Positions 16,571-24,548 of a stretch of 64,000 nucleotides of DNA are shown here, piece by piece (positions within the stretch are counted from its first letter, which is position 1; each line of letters begins with the position of its first letter). The stretch spans positions 4,422 through 68,421 of the forward strand of contig JBAZWE010000002.1 of assembly GCA_041660545.1 (NCBI GenBank), in the 5' to 3' direction. The stretch is from JBAZWE01 sp041660545. GTDB taxonomy: Bacteria > Actinomycetota > Thermoleophilia > BMS3ABIN01. The notes beneath the pieces are model-generated. The model did not search any database, was not told where the DNA came from, and saw nothing but the letters and a program-made list of their open reading frames with translations. The translations under genes were made by a program, and so were the position numbers.

Positions 16571-16628
16571 TGGATTTTTCTTCTGCTAACCTGCAAACAT
16601 AATGATCGACAAAAGGAGATTCACAGAA

Positions 16629-17534
16629 ATGACAGCAAAAAGATCTATAAAAGGCGTGTTCGGACTTCTGAGCGTCGGCCTCCTGGTCGCCCTGGTGTTC
16701 GCCGTTGTAGGCTGCGGCAACCAGAGTTCGTCCACGGGTGGCGGCAAGATCGGCTCCATCCAGGTCAAGGGCTCCGACACGATGGTCAACCTCGCCCAGA
16801 TGTGGGCCGAGGACTATATGAAGGATAATCCCCAAGTCAATATCGCCGTCACCGGCGGCGGCTCAGGCACCGGCATCACAGCCATCATCAATGGCACCAC
16901 CGACATCGCCGATGCTTCGCGCGAGATGAAGCAGAAAGAAAAAGACGACGCCAAAGCCAATGGCATCGAGGTGGTCGAGAACAAGGTGGCCCTGGATGGT
17001 ATCGCCGTTGTCGTCAGCAAGGACAACAAGGTCGGCGAACTGAACGTCGACCAGCTGGCCGACATCTTCTCCGGCAAGATCACCGACTGGAAAGATGTCG
17101 GTGGCGACCCGGGGCAGATCGTCATCCTCTCCCGCGAGAGCAACTCGGGAACACACGTCTTCTTCAAGGAACATATCCTCAACAAGGGCAAGAGCGACGG
17201 CAAGGTCGAATATGCGTCGAGCGCTTTGTTGCTGCCCTCATCGCAGGCGATCGTCGATGAAGTCAAACAGAACCCCAGGGGTATCGGCTATGTCGGCTTA
17301 GGATACGTCAAGGGTGACATCAAGGCGCTCAAGGTGAAGAAGGATGCAACCTCTACGGGAGTCTCGCCCAGCGTAGCATCGGTGCAGGACGGCAGTTATC
17401 CGGTTTCAAGACCGCTGTTCATGTACACGAAGCAGAACGCCTCACAGACGGTGCAGGAGTACCTCACCTGGATCAAGAGTCCCGCGGGACAGAAGGTCGT
17501 CGAGGATCTGGAGTTCGTACCGCTGAAGAAATAG
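16629..17534 (+). CDS. pstS: Phosphate ABC transporter substrate-binding lipoprotein
   Basis: 301 residues from the ATG at 16629 (AAAAGGAG upstream; the ATG at 16602 precedes that SD). Lipoprotein signal ending FAVVGCGN. Phosphate-binding motifs KGSDTMVNL, TGGGSGTGI (residues about 75-83) and SNSGTHVFF are complete. It captures orthophosphate outside the membrane for PstCAB. An intercistronic hairpin separates it from pstC, probably raising PstS relative to the permease. Confidence 0.95.
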   Translation: MTAKRSIKGVFGLLSVGLLVALVFAVVGCGNQSSSTGGGKIGSIQVKGSDTMVNLAQMWAEDYMKDNPQVNIAVTGGGSGTGITAIINGTTDIADASREMKQKEKDDAKANGIEVVENKVALDGIAVVVSKDNKVGELNVDQLADIFSGKITDWKDVGGDPGQIVILSRESNSGTHVFFKEHILNKGKSDGKVEYASSALLLPSSQAIVDEVKQNPRGIGYVGLGYVKGDIKALKVKKDATSTGVSPSVASVQDGSYPVSRPLFMYTKQNASQTVQEYLTWIKSPAGQKVVEDLEFVPLKK

Positions 17535-17569
17535 CGGCGCGACAGGCAACTAATACACAGTGGCATATG

Positions 17570-17603
17570 AAACATCCCGGGCCACACGGCGCCCGGGATG
17601 TTT
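17570..17603 (+). terminator. pstS-pstC intercistronic hairpin (attenuator or stabiliser)
   Basis: A perfect 12-bp stem (AAACATCCCGGG, 17570-17581, with CCCGGGATGTTT, 17592-17603) with a 10-nt loop. Only three T follow, so it is likely a partial terminator or a 3' stabiliser of the pstS message. Confidence 0.65.
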
Positions 17604-17637
17604 CAACATATATGTAACCGGAACAGAACAGGGATGA

Positions 17638-18528
17638 ATGAAGAAAGCTCAAAAATTTAAGGAAAAACTCATCGGCAAGATCATCCTCGCTTGCGGAGTC
17701 CTGTCGATCGCTGTTGTGGTCCTGATCTTCGCTTATCTTCTTAGGGACGCCTTCCTTCTGTTCGGCAGTTACTCGCCTATCGATTTCCTCACCGGCCGCA
17801 ACTGGTATCCGATTTCGGATCCGCCGGTTTTCGGCATCCTGCCGCTGGTGCTGGGCTCGTTGCTGGTCACGGCTGTCGCGATCGTCATCGCCATCCCGAT
17901 GGGAATCGGCACGGCCGTCTACATCGCCGAGGTCGCACCAGTCTGGCTCAAGGAAATTCTGAAACCACTGATGGAGATCGTGGCGGCAATCCCCTCGGTA
18001 GTGCTGGCCTTCATCGGCCTCACGCTGCTGGCGCCATATCTGCAGGACCTGCTCCACCTCAACACGGGACTGACAGCCCTAACCGGTGGCATCATGCTGG
18101 CCTTCATGGCCCTGCCTACGATCGTTTCGATCGCCGAGGACGCCATCAACGCCGTCCCGCGCTCCTACCGCGAGGGATCTCTGGCGATGGGAGCGACCCG
18201 GTGGCAAACCACCAGGCGCGTGGTCGTCCCCGCGGCGATGTCGGGCATCTCAGCCTCGGTCATGCTGGGTATCGGGCGGGCGATCGGCGAGACGATGGTG
18301 GTGTTGATGGTCACCGGCAACGCCGCCGTCATGCCCACATCGGTCGATTCGGTGTTAAAACCGGTCCGTACACTTACCGGCACAATCGCCCAAGAGATGG
18401 GCGAGACTGTCTTCCAGAGCCCTCATTATTTCGCGCTCTTCGCCGTGGGGCTGGTGCTGTTCGTCATCACCTTCGCGGTAAACCTGGTCGCCGACCTGAT
18501 CCTCCATCGCTTCCGGGAAGGGGAATAG
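17638..18528 (+). CDS. pstC: Phosphate ABC transporter permease PstC
   Basis: 296 residues with six membrane segments. The EAA-type loop that contacts PstB is present (YREGSLAMGATRWQTTRRVVV, about residues 178-198), as is AAIPSVVLAFIGLTLL. Forms the inner-membrane channel with PstA. AGGGATGA precedes the ATG. 1 bp separates it from pstA, so the two are coupled. Confidence 0.94.
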   Translation: MKKAQKFKEKLIGKIILACGVLSIAVVVLIFAYLLRDAFLLFGSYSPIDFLTGRNWYPISDPPVFGILPLVLGSLLVTAVAIVIAIPMGIGTAVYIAEVAPVWLKEILKPLMEIVAAIPSVVLAFIGLTLLAPYLQDLLHLNTGLTALTGGIMLAFMALPTIVSIAEDAINAVPRSYREGSLAMGATRWQTTRRVVVPAAMSGISASVMLGIGRAIGETMVVLMVTGNAAVMPTSVDSVLKPVRTLTGTIAQEMGETVFQSPHYFALFAVGLVLFVITFAVNLVADLILHRFREGE

Positions 18529-18529
18529 A

Positions 18530-19387
18530 GTGGCAGGCCACCGCAAACAGCTCGTTTATGAAAAAGCGGCGCACGGCCTCATGGCCCTGCTGACCGCTAT
18601 CGCCGTGGCGCCGGTAATCGCCATCATCGTTTTCCTTTTCATCAAAGGCGCGCCGGCGATCACACCGGAATTCCTGACCGCCATGCCAAAAAACGGCATG
18701 AAGGCCGGCGGCATCTTCCCGGCCATAGTCGGCACTTTCTATCTGGTGCTCGGCACCATCGTCTTCGCGGTTCCCGTAGGGACCCTGGCGGCCGTCTATC
18801 TGACTGAGTACGCCACCCAGGGCCGGCTCACCCGGTTAATCAGGCTGGCGATCGCCAACATGGCAGGTGTGCCCTCCGTGGTCTATGGCCTTTTCGGGCT
18901 TGGCCTGTTCGTGCTGCTGCTGCAGTTCGGCACTTCGCTGCTCTCCGGCTCGCTGACGCTGGGGCTGCTGGTGCTGCCGGTAGTTATCACCGCGGCCGAA
19001 GAGGCGCTGCTGGCCGTGCCGCAGTCGTTCCGCCAGGCTTCGCTGGCGCTGGGCGCAACACGCTGGCAGACAATCCGGCGCGTGGTCCTCCCCAACGCTA
19101 TCCCCGGCATCATCACCGGCACGGTTCTGGCAGTCGGACGCGCCGCCGGTGAGACGGCCGCGATCATGTTTACCGTGGCGGCTTTCTTTTTGCCGAACCT
19201 GCCGGATTCACCTTTCAGCCAGGCGATGGCCCTGCCGTATCACCTGTACACGATTTCCACCCAGGTGCCGGGCATGCCCGATGAGATAAAATGGGGCACA
19301 GCGCTGGTGCTTTTGTTACTGGTCCTGATGTTTACGCTTACGGCCGCGGTAGTTCGTGCCCGTTTTCGGAGAAAGAGAAGGTGGTAA
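18530..19387 (+). CDS. pstA: Phosphate ABC transporter permease PstA
   Basis: 285 residues, GTG start at 18530 overlapping the end of pstC by close spacing. Six membrane segments; coupling loop SFRQASLALGATRWQTIRRV; AGVPSVVYGLFGLGLF. Partner of PstC. Its last codons overlap the pstB start by 7 bp. Confidence 0.94.
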   Translation: MAGHRKQLVYEKAAHGLMALLTAIAVAPVIAIIVFLFIKGAPAITPEFLTAMPKNGMKAGGIFPAIVGTFYLVLGTIVFAVPVGTLAAVYLTEYATQGRLTRLIRLAIANMAGVPSVVYGLFGLGLFVLLLQFGTSLLSGSLTLGLLVLPVVITAAEEALLAVPQSFRQASLALGATRWQTIRRVVLPNAIPGIITGTVLAVGRAAGETAAIMFTVAAFFLPNLPDSPFSQAMALPYHLYTISTQVPGMPDEIKWGTALVLLLLVLMFTLTAAVVRARFRRKRRW

Positions 19388-20172
19388 TAACGACTGAGCT
19401 TCAAAAAAAGGCACAGCTTCAAGGAGTAAACTTCTATTATGGTGGTTTTAAGGCGCTCGAGGACATAAACCTCGACATCGAACCCAACCAGGTAACGGCG
19501 CTGATCGGACCGTCCGGCTGCGGCAAGTCCACGGTGCTGCGGCTACTGAACCGCATGCACGAGGTTATTGGGAAAACCAGGGTCGAGGGCCGCGTGATGC
19601 TGGACGGCCAGGATATATATGCGTCTGACATAGATGTCGTCGAGTTGCGTTCCCGGGTCGGGGAGATCTTTCAGAAACCGAACCCGTTCCCCAAATCTAT
19701 CTATGACAACGTGGCTTATGGACCGCGCATCCAGGGAAGAAAAAGCCGTGACGAACTGGATGGCATCGTCGAGCGGGCGCTCAAGCAGGCCGCTCTCTGG
19801 AAAGAGGTAAAGAACAAGCTCAAACAGTCCGCCCTGGAGCTTTCAGGCGGTCAGCAGCAGCGGCTCTGCATCGCACGGACGCTTGCGGTCGAGCCCGAGG
19901 TGATCCTCATGGACGAGCCCTGTTCGGCGCTGGATCCGGTCGCGACCCAGCAGATCGAGGACACGATGGACAGACTCAAGGAGAGCTACACTATTATTAT
20001 CGTGACCCACAACATGCAGCAGGCCGCCAGGGTCTCGCAGTATACTGGCTTTATGCTGATCACGGAAACAGGGGAGCCGGGGCGACTCGTGGAATATGGA
20101 CCCACCGGCAAGATCTTCACCATGCCTGACCGCAAGGAAACTGAAAATTACATAACGGGAAGGTTCGGGTAG
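19381..20172 (+). CDS. pstB: Phosphate ABC transporter ATPase PstB
   Basis: 263 residues from the GTG at 19381, overlapping pstA (AGAGAAG upstream); a longer frame from 19291 runs inside pstA and is not used. Walker A GPSGCGKST, PstB-specific QKPNPFPKSIYDNVAYGPR, signature LSGGQQQRLCIAR, Walker B VILMDEPCSALDP and the switch His (VTHNMQQA) are all present. Energises phosphate import. Confidence 0.95.
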   Translation: MVITTELQKKAQLQGVNFYYGGFKALEDINLDIEPNQVTALIGPSGCGKSTVLRLLNRMHEVIGKTRVEGRVMLDGQDIYASDIDVVELRSRVGEIFQKPNPFPKSIYDNVAYGPRIQGRKSRDELDGIVERALKQAALWKEVKNKLKQSALELSGGQQQRLCIARTLAVEPEVILMDEPCSALDPVATQQIEDTMDRLKESYTIIIVTHNMQQAARVSQYTGFMLITETGEPGRLVEYGPTGKIFTMPDRKETENYITGRFG

Positions 20173-20174
20173 CC

Positions 20175-20870
20175 ATGACCAGACAGTCTTTTCATGAAGG
20201 CCTCAAGCAACTGAACGAGGAAATCCTGCGCGAAGCGAGCCTGGTCGTGGAGGCCGTTGACCTCTCGACGCAGGCGCTGCTGAAAAGCGACCGCTCGCTG
20301 GCGAATTCCGTTATCGCCGGAGATGATGACATCAACGAGCTGACGCTCAAGATAGAGGGCGACTGCCTTGCCCTGCAGGCGCAGCAACAGCCGGTAGCGC
20401 GAGACCTGCGATTACTTCATACCTGTCTGCTGGTGAGCCTGCATCTGGAGCGCGTCGGTGACCTGGCGGTCAATATCGCCAAGATCGCCAAACGGCTGGA
20501 GCGGACCGAAGCGGCGGAACCCTACCTGGAGCTGCTACGCAAGATGTCGGCGCAGGCACTCGAAGTGCTGCGCCAGGGCATCAAGGCTTTCGCCGACCGC
20601 GATGCGCGGCTGGCTAATTCCCTGGCAGAGATCGACGAGCCCATCGATGAGATGTATAAGGAGATACTCACGAGGCTTTTACATCCCAAGGGAGAGGAAG
20701 AAGCAGCAGCATCCACCGAATGGGCCACTCACATCGCGCTGGCCAGCCGCTACGTAGAACGTATCGCCGACCAGGTAGTGGATATGGGGGCGCGCATAGA
20801 TTTCCTCGTAACGGGCAAACTCGATGGCAAGTATTTTGACAACGAACCCGACAAACGCTTTGGCGAATAA
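20175..20870 (+). CDS. phoU: PhoU phosphate-signalling protein
   Basis: 231 residues, two three-helix PhoU repeats. Metal-binding-type acidic motifs (DDDINELTLKIE in repeat one and EIDEPIDEMYKE in repeat two) are kept. PhoU links PstB activity to the PhoR kinase and dampens the Pho response when phosphate is ample. 2 bp after pstB and 27 bp before phoR. Confidence 0.94.
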   Translation: MTRQSFHEGLKQLNEEILREASLVVEAVDLSTQALLKSDRSLANSVIAGDDDINELTLKIEGDCLALQAQQQPVARDLRLLHTCLLVSLHLERVGDLAVNIAKIAKRLERTEAAEPYLELLRKMSAQALEVLRQGIKAFADRDARLANSLAEIDEPIDEMYKEILTRLLHPKGEEEAAASTEWATHIALASRYVERIADQVVDMGARIDFLVTGKLDGKYFDNEPDKRFGE

Positions 20871-20897
20871 AGGTAAACAGTTGCAGCCTGCACCGCT

Positions 20898-22154
20898 TTG
20901 GCACAAAGCGCGGCGGCTGCCATGAGCCCGGGCATCATCATGCTGGATCTTGCCGGCGCCGTACTGCTTGTGATTATTTCGGCAGCGGTGACCGCGCTCG
21001 TCTTCCGCCGCCGCGAACGCGCCTGCATCGCCGCCATGCCAGGCATGGAGGCAGGCGATTCCATTGAAGGCGTCAAGGCCCTGATTACCCGGCTTGCCGA
21101 GCAGGCTGCCGACGCCGACACCCTTTCCACCCGCATCGACCAGCTGCTGGCCAACTGCCCGCTGCCGATTCTACTTCTGGATGAGAACCGTAGTCTCATC
21201 TCGCTCAGCAACCGCGCCGAACAGGAGCTGGATCAGCCCCGCAAACGGCGCGGACTGCTCGAAACCCTGGGCAGTCATGAGCTGGATACGGCCGCAGGGG
21301 AAGCGATGGCAACGATGAGACCCTCAGAAATCACCGTCAGGCTGTACGCAGGCGGGCGGCGCCCTTACCGCGCCCAACTGCTGCCCTTTGCCAACGGTCG
21401 AGAGCCCGAGTGCCTGGTCTTCCTTCAGGACGCAGCCCAGATCATCGATTACGGCGCCCTGCGCTCCCAGTTTGCCGCCAACGTCTCCCATGAGCTACGC
21501 ACGCCGCTGGCTGGCATCAGGGCTCTGGTGGAAAGTCTGAACGAGCCGGAAATCGAGCCTGAAGAGTCACGTCGATTTCTGGAAAGGATCGACCTCGAGA
21601 CCGCAAGGCTTGGGCAACTGATCGATGAAATCCTTTTTCTCTCGACCCTGGAAACCGGCGACATCAGTATGCTTGAGGGACAATCCGAAGCCAGACCGGT
21701 AGCGGAGAAATTGATAGGCAAGCTTCAACCGCTGGCGGCGGAAAGAGGGGTCCGTATGGAAAACCGTGTTCCTGAAGATTTTACTGTACCTCTGCCGGAA
21801 CGCATGCTCACCACTGTTCTTGGCAATCTGATAGAGAACGCCTTAAAGTACAGCGGCCGGGGGTCGCAGGTCAGGATCGAGGGGAGCAGGGAAGCAGGCC
21901 GCACAAGAATCACCATAAGCGATGACGGCATCGGCATCGATGGCGAGCATCTGCCGCATATCTTCGAGCGCTTTTACCGGGTGGATAAATCCCGCAGCCG
22001 CCGCATGGGGGGCACCGGGCTGGGACTGTCAATCGTCAAACACGTTGTGGAAAGCGCTGGCGGAGAAGTTGCGGCCAAAAGCCGTGAAGGTTATGGCACA
22101 GAGATTACTCTCATGCTGCCGTCCGGCGTGATCAGAACTGAGCAACCGGACTAA
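20898..22154 (+). CDS. phoR: PhoR-type sensor histidine kinase
   Basis: 418 residues, TTG start at 20898 (ATG at 20922 is an alternative). One N-terminal membrane segment (LDLAGAVLLVIISAAVTALVF), a PAS-like region (about 90-180), the HisKA box NVSHELRTPLAGIRALVESL with the phospho-accepting His, then HATPase motifs NLIENALKYSG, DDGIGI and GGTGLGLSIVKHV. Position after phoU identifies it as PhoR. Unusually, its likely response regulator is on the opposite strand, tail to tail with a 9-bp gap. Confidence 0.88.
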   Translation: MAQSAAAAMSPGIIMLDLAGAVLLVIISAAVTALVFRRRERACIAAMPGMEAGDSIEGVKALITRLAEQAADADTLSTRIDQLLANCPLPILLLDENRSLISLSNRAEQELDQPRKRRGLLETLGSHELDTAAGEAMATMRPSEITVRLYAGGRRPYRAQLLPFANGREPECLVFLQDAAQIIDYGALRSQFAANVSHELRTPLAGIRALVESLNEPEIEPEESRRFLERIDLETARLGQLIDEILFLSTLETGDISMLEGQSEARPVAEKLIGKLQPLAAERGVRMENRVPEDFTVPLPERMLTTVLGNLIENALKYSGRGSQVRIEGSREAGRTRITISDDGIGIDGEHLPHIFERFYRVDKSRSRRMGGTGLGLSIVKHVVESAGGEVAAKSREGYGTEITLMLPSGVIRTEQPD

Positions 22155-22163
22155 AGAGATGCT

Positions 22164-22880
22164 TCAGTCGGTCTCCCTGGCCTCGAACATGTAACCGAAA
22201 CCATAGTGGGTATGCACAAAAGTATGTCCGGGAACCGCGGCGGCGATCTTCTTCCTGATCCTTCTGACAAAGACATCCACCGAACGGTCGCCGTGCATCA
22301 GCTCGTATCCCCAGACCGCCTTGTAGATGTCCTCCCTGGAGATCACAAGCGGTGCCGATTTCGCCAGCATAAAGAGGATGGCGAACTCCTTCGAAGTCAG
22401 CCCTAGCGGTGTATCTTCGCTGAAGGCTTCCTTTCTGTCGGGATCGATAGTCAGCGGCCCGGCCTCTATGACACCCTGATGAACCGTCGCGGAACGGGCG
22501 GCGCGGCGCAGGTTGGCCTGCACCCTGGCCAGCAGTTCCCCCATGCCGAATGGCTTGGTCAGATAGTCGTCCGCGCCGAGCGACAGGGTCTGCACTTTGT
22601 CGAATTCGCTCGTACGGGCGCTCACCACGATGATTGGCAGGTCGTAGCCATCCTGCCTGACCTGCTCGCAGAGCTTCCAGCCGTCCATACCGGGAAGCAT
22701 CAGATCCAGAATCAGCAGGTCGGGGTTTTCACGCCGAAGCAGCCGCAGGCCCTCGAGGCCATCGGCCGCCGACAGGCAACGAAAGCCCTTCTTTTCAAGG
22801 CTGAAAACAATCGCCTCCAGGATACTCTGGTCGTCTTCCACAACCAGTATGCGTGCCGTAACACCGGTTTGCTCGCTCAT
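22164..22880 (-). CDS. OmpR/PhoB-family response regulator, probable PhoP/PhoB
   Basis: 238 residues. Receiver domain with DD (VVEDDQS), the phospho-acceptor Asp in LLILDLMLPGMDGW, Thr/Ser in VVSAR and Lys in YLTKPFGMGELL. A C-terminal winged helix ends GYELMHGDRSVDVFVRRIRKKI and VHTHYGFGYMFE. Its gene converges on phoR, and it is the only response regulator in the window, so it is the likely PHO-box-binding partner. It has its own promoter region at 22881-22930. Confidence 0.85.
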   Translation of the reverse strand: MSEQTGVTARILVVEDDQSILEAIVFSLEKKGFRCLSAADGLEGLRLLRRENPDLLILDLMLPGMDGWKLCEQVRQDGYDLPIIVVSARTSEFDKVQTLSLGADDYLTKPFGMGELLARVQANLRRAARSATVHQGVIEAGPLTIDPDRKEAFSEDTPLGLTSKEFAILFMLAKSAPLVISREDIYKAVWGYELMHGDRSVDVFVRRIRKKIAAAVPGHTFVHTHYGFGYMFEARETD

Positions 22881-22947
22881 GCTGTGATTTTATCAGAGTC
22901 GGCCACAGTCAGCCGGACTTTGGCGCCACGAAACACCGCGGGCAGGC

Positions 22948-22977
22948 TTGACAATCCCCCCCGCGCGGGTCTAGTTT
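22948..22977 (+). promoter_or_regulatory. Sigma70-type promoter for the M-box transcript
   Basis: Perfect -35 TTGACA (22948-22953), 18-bp spacer and -10 TAGTTT (22972-22977). The predicted start near 22984 falls right at the 5' edge of the M-box aptamer. Confidence 0.6.
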
Positions 22978-22984
22978 ACTGGTA

Positions 22985-23195
22985 CATAGCCTAATCCTCG
23001 TTAGGTGAGGCTCCAGCGCGGACACAGGCCGTTGCCCGGAAAGGTCCAAAGACCCCAACGGGTAGAACAGGCATTACCGGCATAAGGTTTTGCCCGAAAC
23101 GGCTGAGAGAAATCTCTACGATGCGCTGTGCCAAAGCTTGTACGAGTTGGGGAAGGCCATGTGACTGAAAACGGTACTGCCGTAATGCCATGGAG
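22985..23195 (+). promoter_or_regulatory. M-box (ykoK leader) magnesium riboswitch
   Basis: The M-box conserved blocks occur in order: TCGTTAGGTGAGGCTCC (22998-23014), GCCGTTGCCC then GGTCCAAAGACCCCAACGGGT (L2-type block, about 23048-23082), AACAGGCATT, GGCATAAGGT, GGCTGAGAG, TACGATGCGCTGTGCCAAAGC, TACGA. This aptamer senses Mg2+ and turns off expression when Mg2+ is abundant. It is followed by an intrinsic terminator, the expected expression platform, and then by Mg2+-handling genes. The 3' boundary is approximate. Confidence 0.92.
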
Positions 23196-23244
23196 AGACT
23201 GGTATATCCATGAGCGCCGGACAGTGACGTCTTCGTGCGCATGT

Positions 23245-23272
23245 AAACCTTCCCTTTGGGGAAGGTTTTTTT
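23245..23272 (+). terminator. Intrinsic terminator of the M-box expression platform
   Basis: Stem AACCTTCCC (23246-23254) with GGGAAGGTT (23259-23267) and a TTTG loop, followed by seven T. It lies 20 bp upstream of the first gene and would be formed when the aptamer is Mg2+-bound. Confidence 0.88.
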
Positions 23273-23291
23273 ATGCCTGGAGGTGATAACC

Positions 23292-24533
23292 GTGTTTTTT
23301 CTAAGCAAGATCCTGGGACAGCAGGTCAAGGACTCGAGATCCCGCTCCGTGGGCGTGCTCGATGACATAGTAGTGACCATCAAACGCAAGTATCCCTCGG
23401 CGACAAAGCTTGTCGTCAGGCAGGGGCGTAAAAAAATCCTTCTGCCCTGGGAGCTGGTGCGTAATTTTGAGGAATCACAGACGCTCTTGCGTCTGCCGAG
23501 CGAACAGCTCGAGGCCGTCGAGCCCGGCGAGGGTGAGATCTTCCTGGCGGGCGATATCCTCGACAAGCAGATCGTCGATACCGAGGGGCACAAGCTCATC
23601 CGTGTCAACGACCTGCAGCTGGCGCGCGCCAACGGCTCCCTGAGAGTCGTGGGTGTGGATATTTCCGGCGGCGCCATCATGCGCCGGCTCGGCCTCTCGA
23701 AACTGGCTGAACGATTTTCCCGCAGAGTGGAACCGCGGCTGCTCGACTGGAAAACCGTCGAGCCGGTCAGCGGCGAGGCCAGCGGCATGAAGCTTCAGTT
23801 GACCCATGACAAACTGGCTCTGCTGCATCCGGCCGATATCGCCGACATCGCCAACGAACTGTCTCCGGAAGAGCGGGTCGCGGTTGTCGAAGCGCTCGAG
23901 GATGAGGTCGCGGCCGATACGGTCGAGGAGATGCATCCCAACTTACAGGCCATCCTGCTCAATGACATGGACAAGAAGAAGGCAGCGACCATCCTCTCGA
24001 ACATGGACCCGGACGACGCGGCCGACCTGCTGGCCGACCTGCCGGAAGAAAGAGCCGCGTCGCTGCTGGCATCCATGCGAACAAAAGAGGCGCGTGACGT
24101 CCAGCACCTGCTTAAATACGAGGAGGACACTGCCGGCGGTGTCATGACCACTGAATTCGTCGCGGTGCCGCCGGGAATGACTGCCGGCCAGGCTATCGGC
24201 CGCCTGCGTGAACTGGAGCCGGACGCCGAGACCATTTATTACATTTACGTTGTCGATGACGACGGACATCTGGCGGGAGTGTTCTCACTGCGCGACCTCA
24301 TCCTGGCCCGCCGGGACCAGAAGGTCGAGGAATTCATGGAGCATCACCTCATCAGCATGCGCGCCGACGCTTCGCTGGACGAAGTAGCCCATGTAGTCGC
24401 CAAATACAACCTGCTGGCGCTGCCGATAACCGACGGGGAAAACGTGCTGCGCGGGATAGTCACCGTCGATGACGCCATAGATATAATCCTCCCCCTGAGC
24501 TGGAAGAAGAGGCTGCCGAAGATTTTCGGCTAG
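23292..24533 (+). CDS. MgtE-N/CBS cytosolic protein with PRC-barrel-like N-terminus (no membrane domain)
   Basis: 413 residues from the GTG at 23292, preceded by a near-perfect GGAGGTGATAAC. Residues 1-150 look like two PRC-barrel-type beta domains. Next comes an MgtE N-terminal superhelix (HPADIADIANELSPEERVAV ... MDPDDAADLLADLPEERA), then two CBS motifs (ends DDDGHLAGVFSLRDLI and ENVLRGIVTVDDAID). The five-helix MgtE channel domain is absent. It lies 15 bp upstream of an Nramp-related transporter gene under M-box control, so it may be a Mg2+-sensing partner of that transporter. Confidence 0.85.
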   Translation: MFFLSKILGQQVKDSRSRSVGVLDDIVVTIKRKYPSATKLVVRQGRKKILLPWELVRNFEESQTLLRLPSEQLEAVEPGEGEIFLAGDILDKQIVDTEGHKLIRVNDLQLARANGSLRVVGVDISGGAIMRRLGLSKLAERFSRRVEPRLLDWKTVEPVSGEASGMKLQLTHDKLALLHPADIADIANELSPEERVAVVEALEDEVAADTVEEMHPNLQAILLNDMDKKKAATILSNMDPDDAADLLADLPEERAASLLASMRTKEARDVQHLLKYEEDTAGGVMTTEFVAVPPGMTAGQAIGRLRELEPDAETIYYIYVVDDDGHLAGVFSLRDLILARRDQKVEEFMEHHLISMRADASLDEVAHVVAKYNLLALPITDGENVLRGIVTVDDAIDIILPLSWKKRLPKIFG

Positions 24534-24548
24534 TCTTAAGTTAACTTC

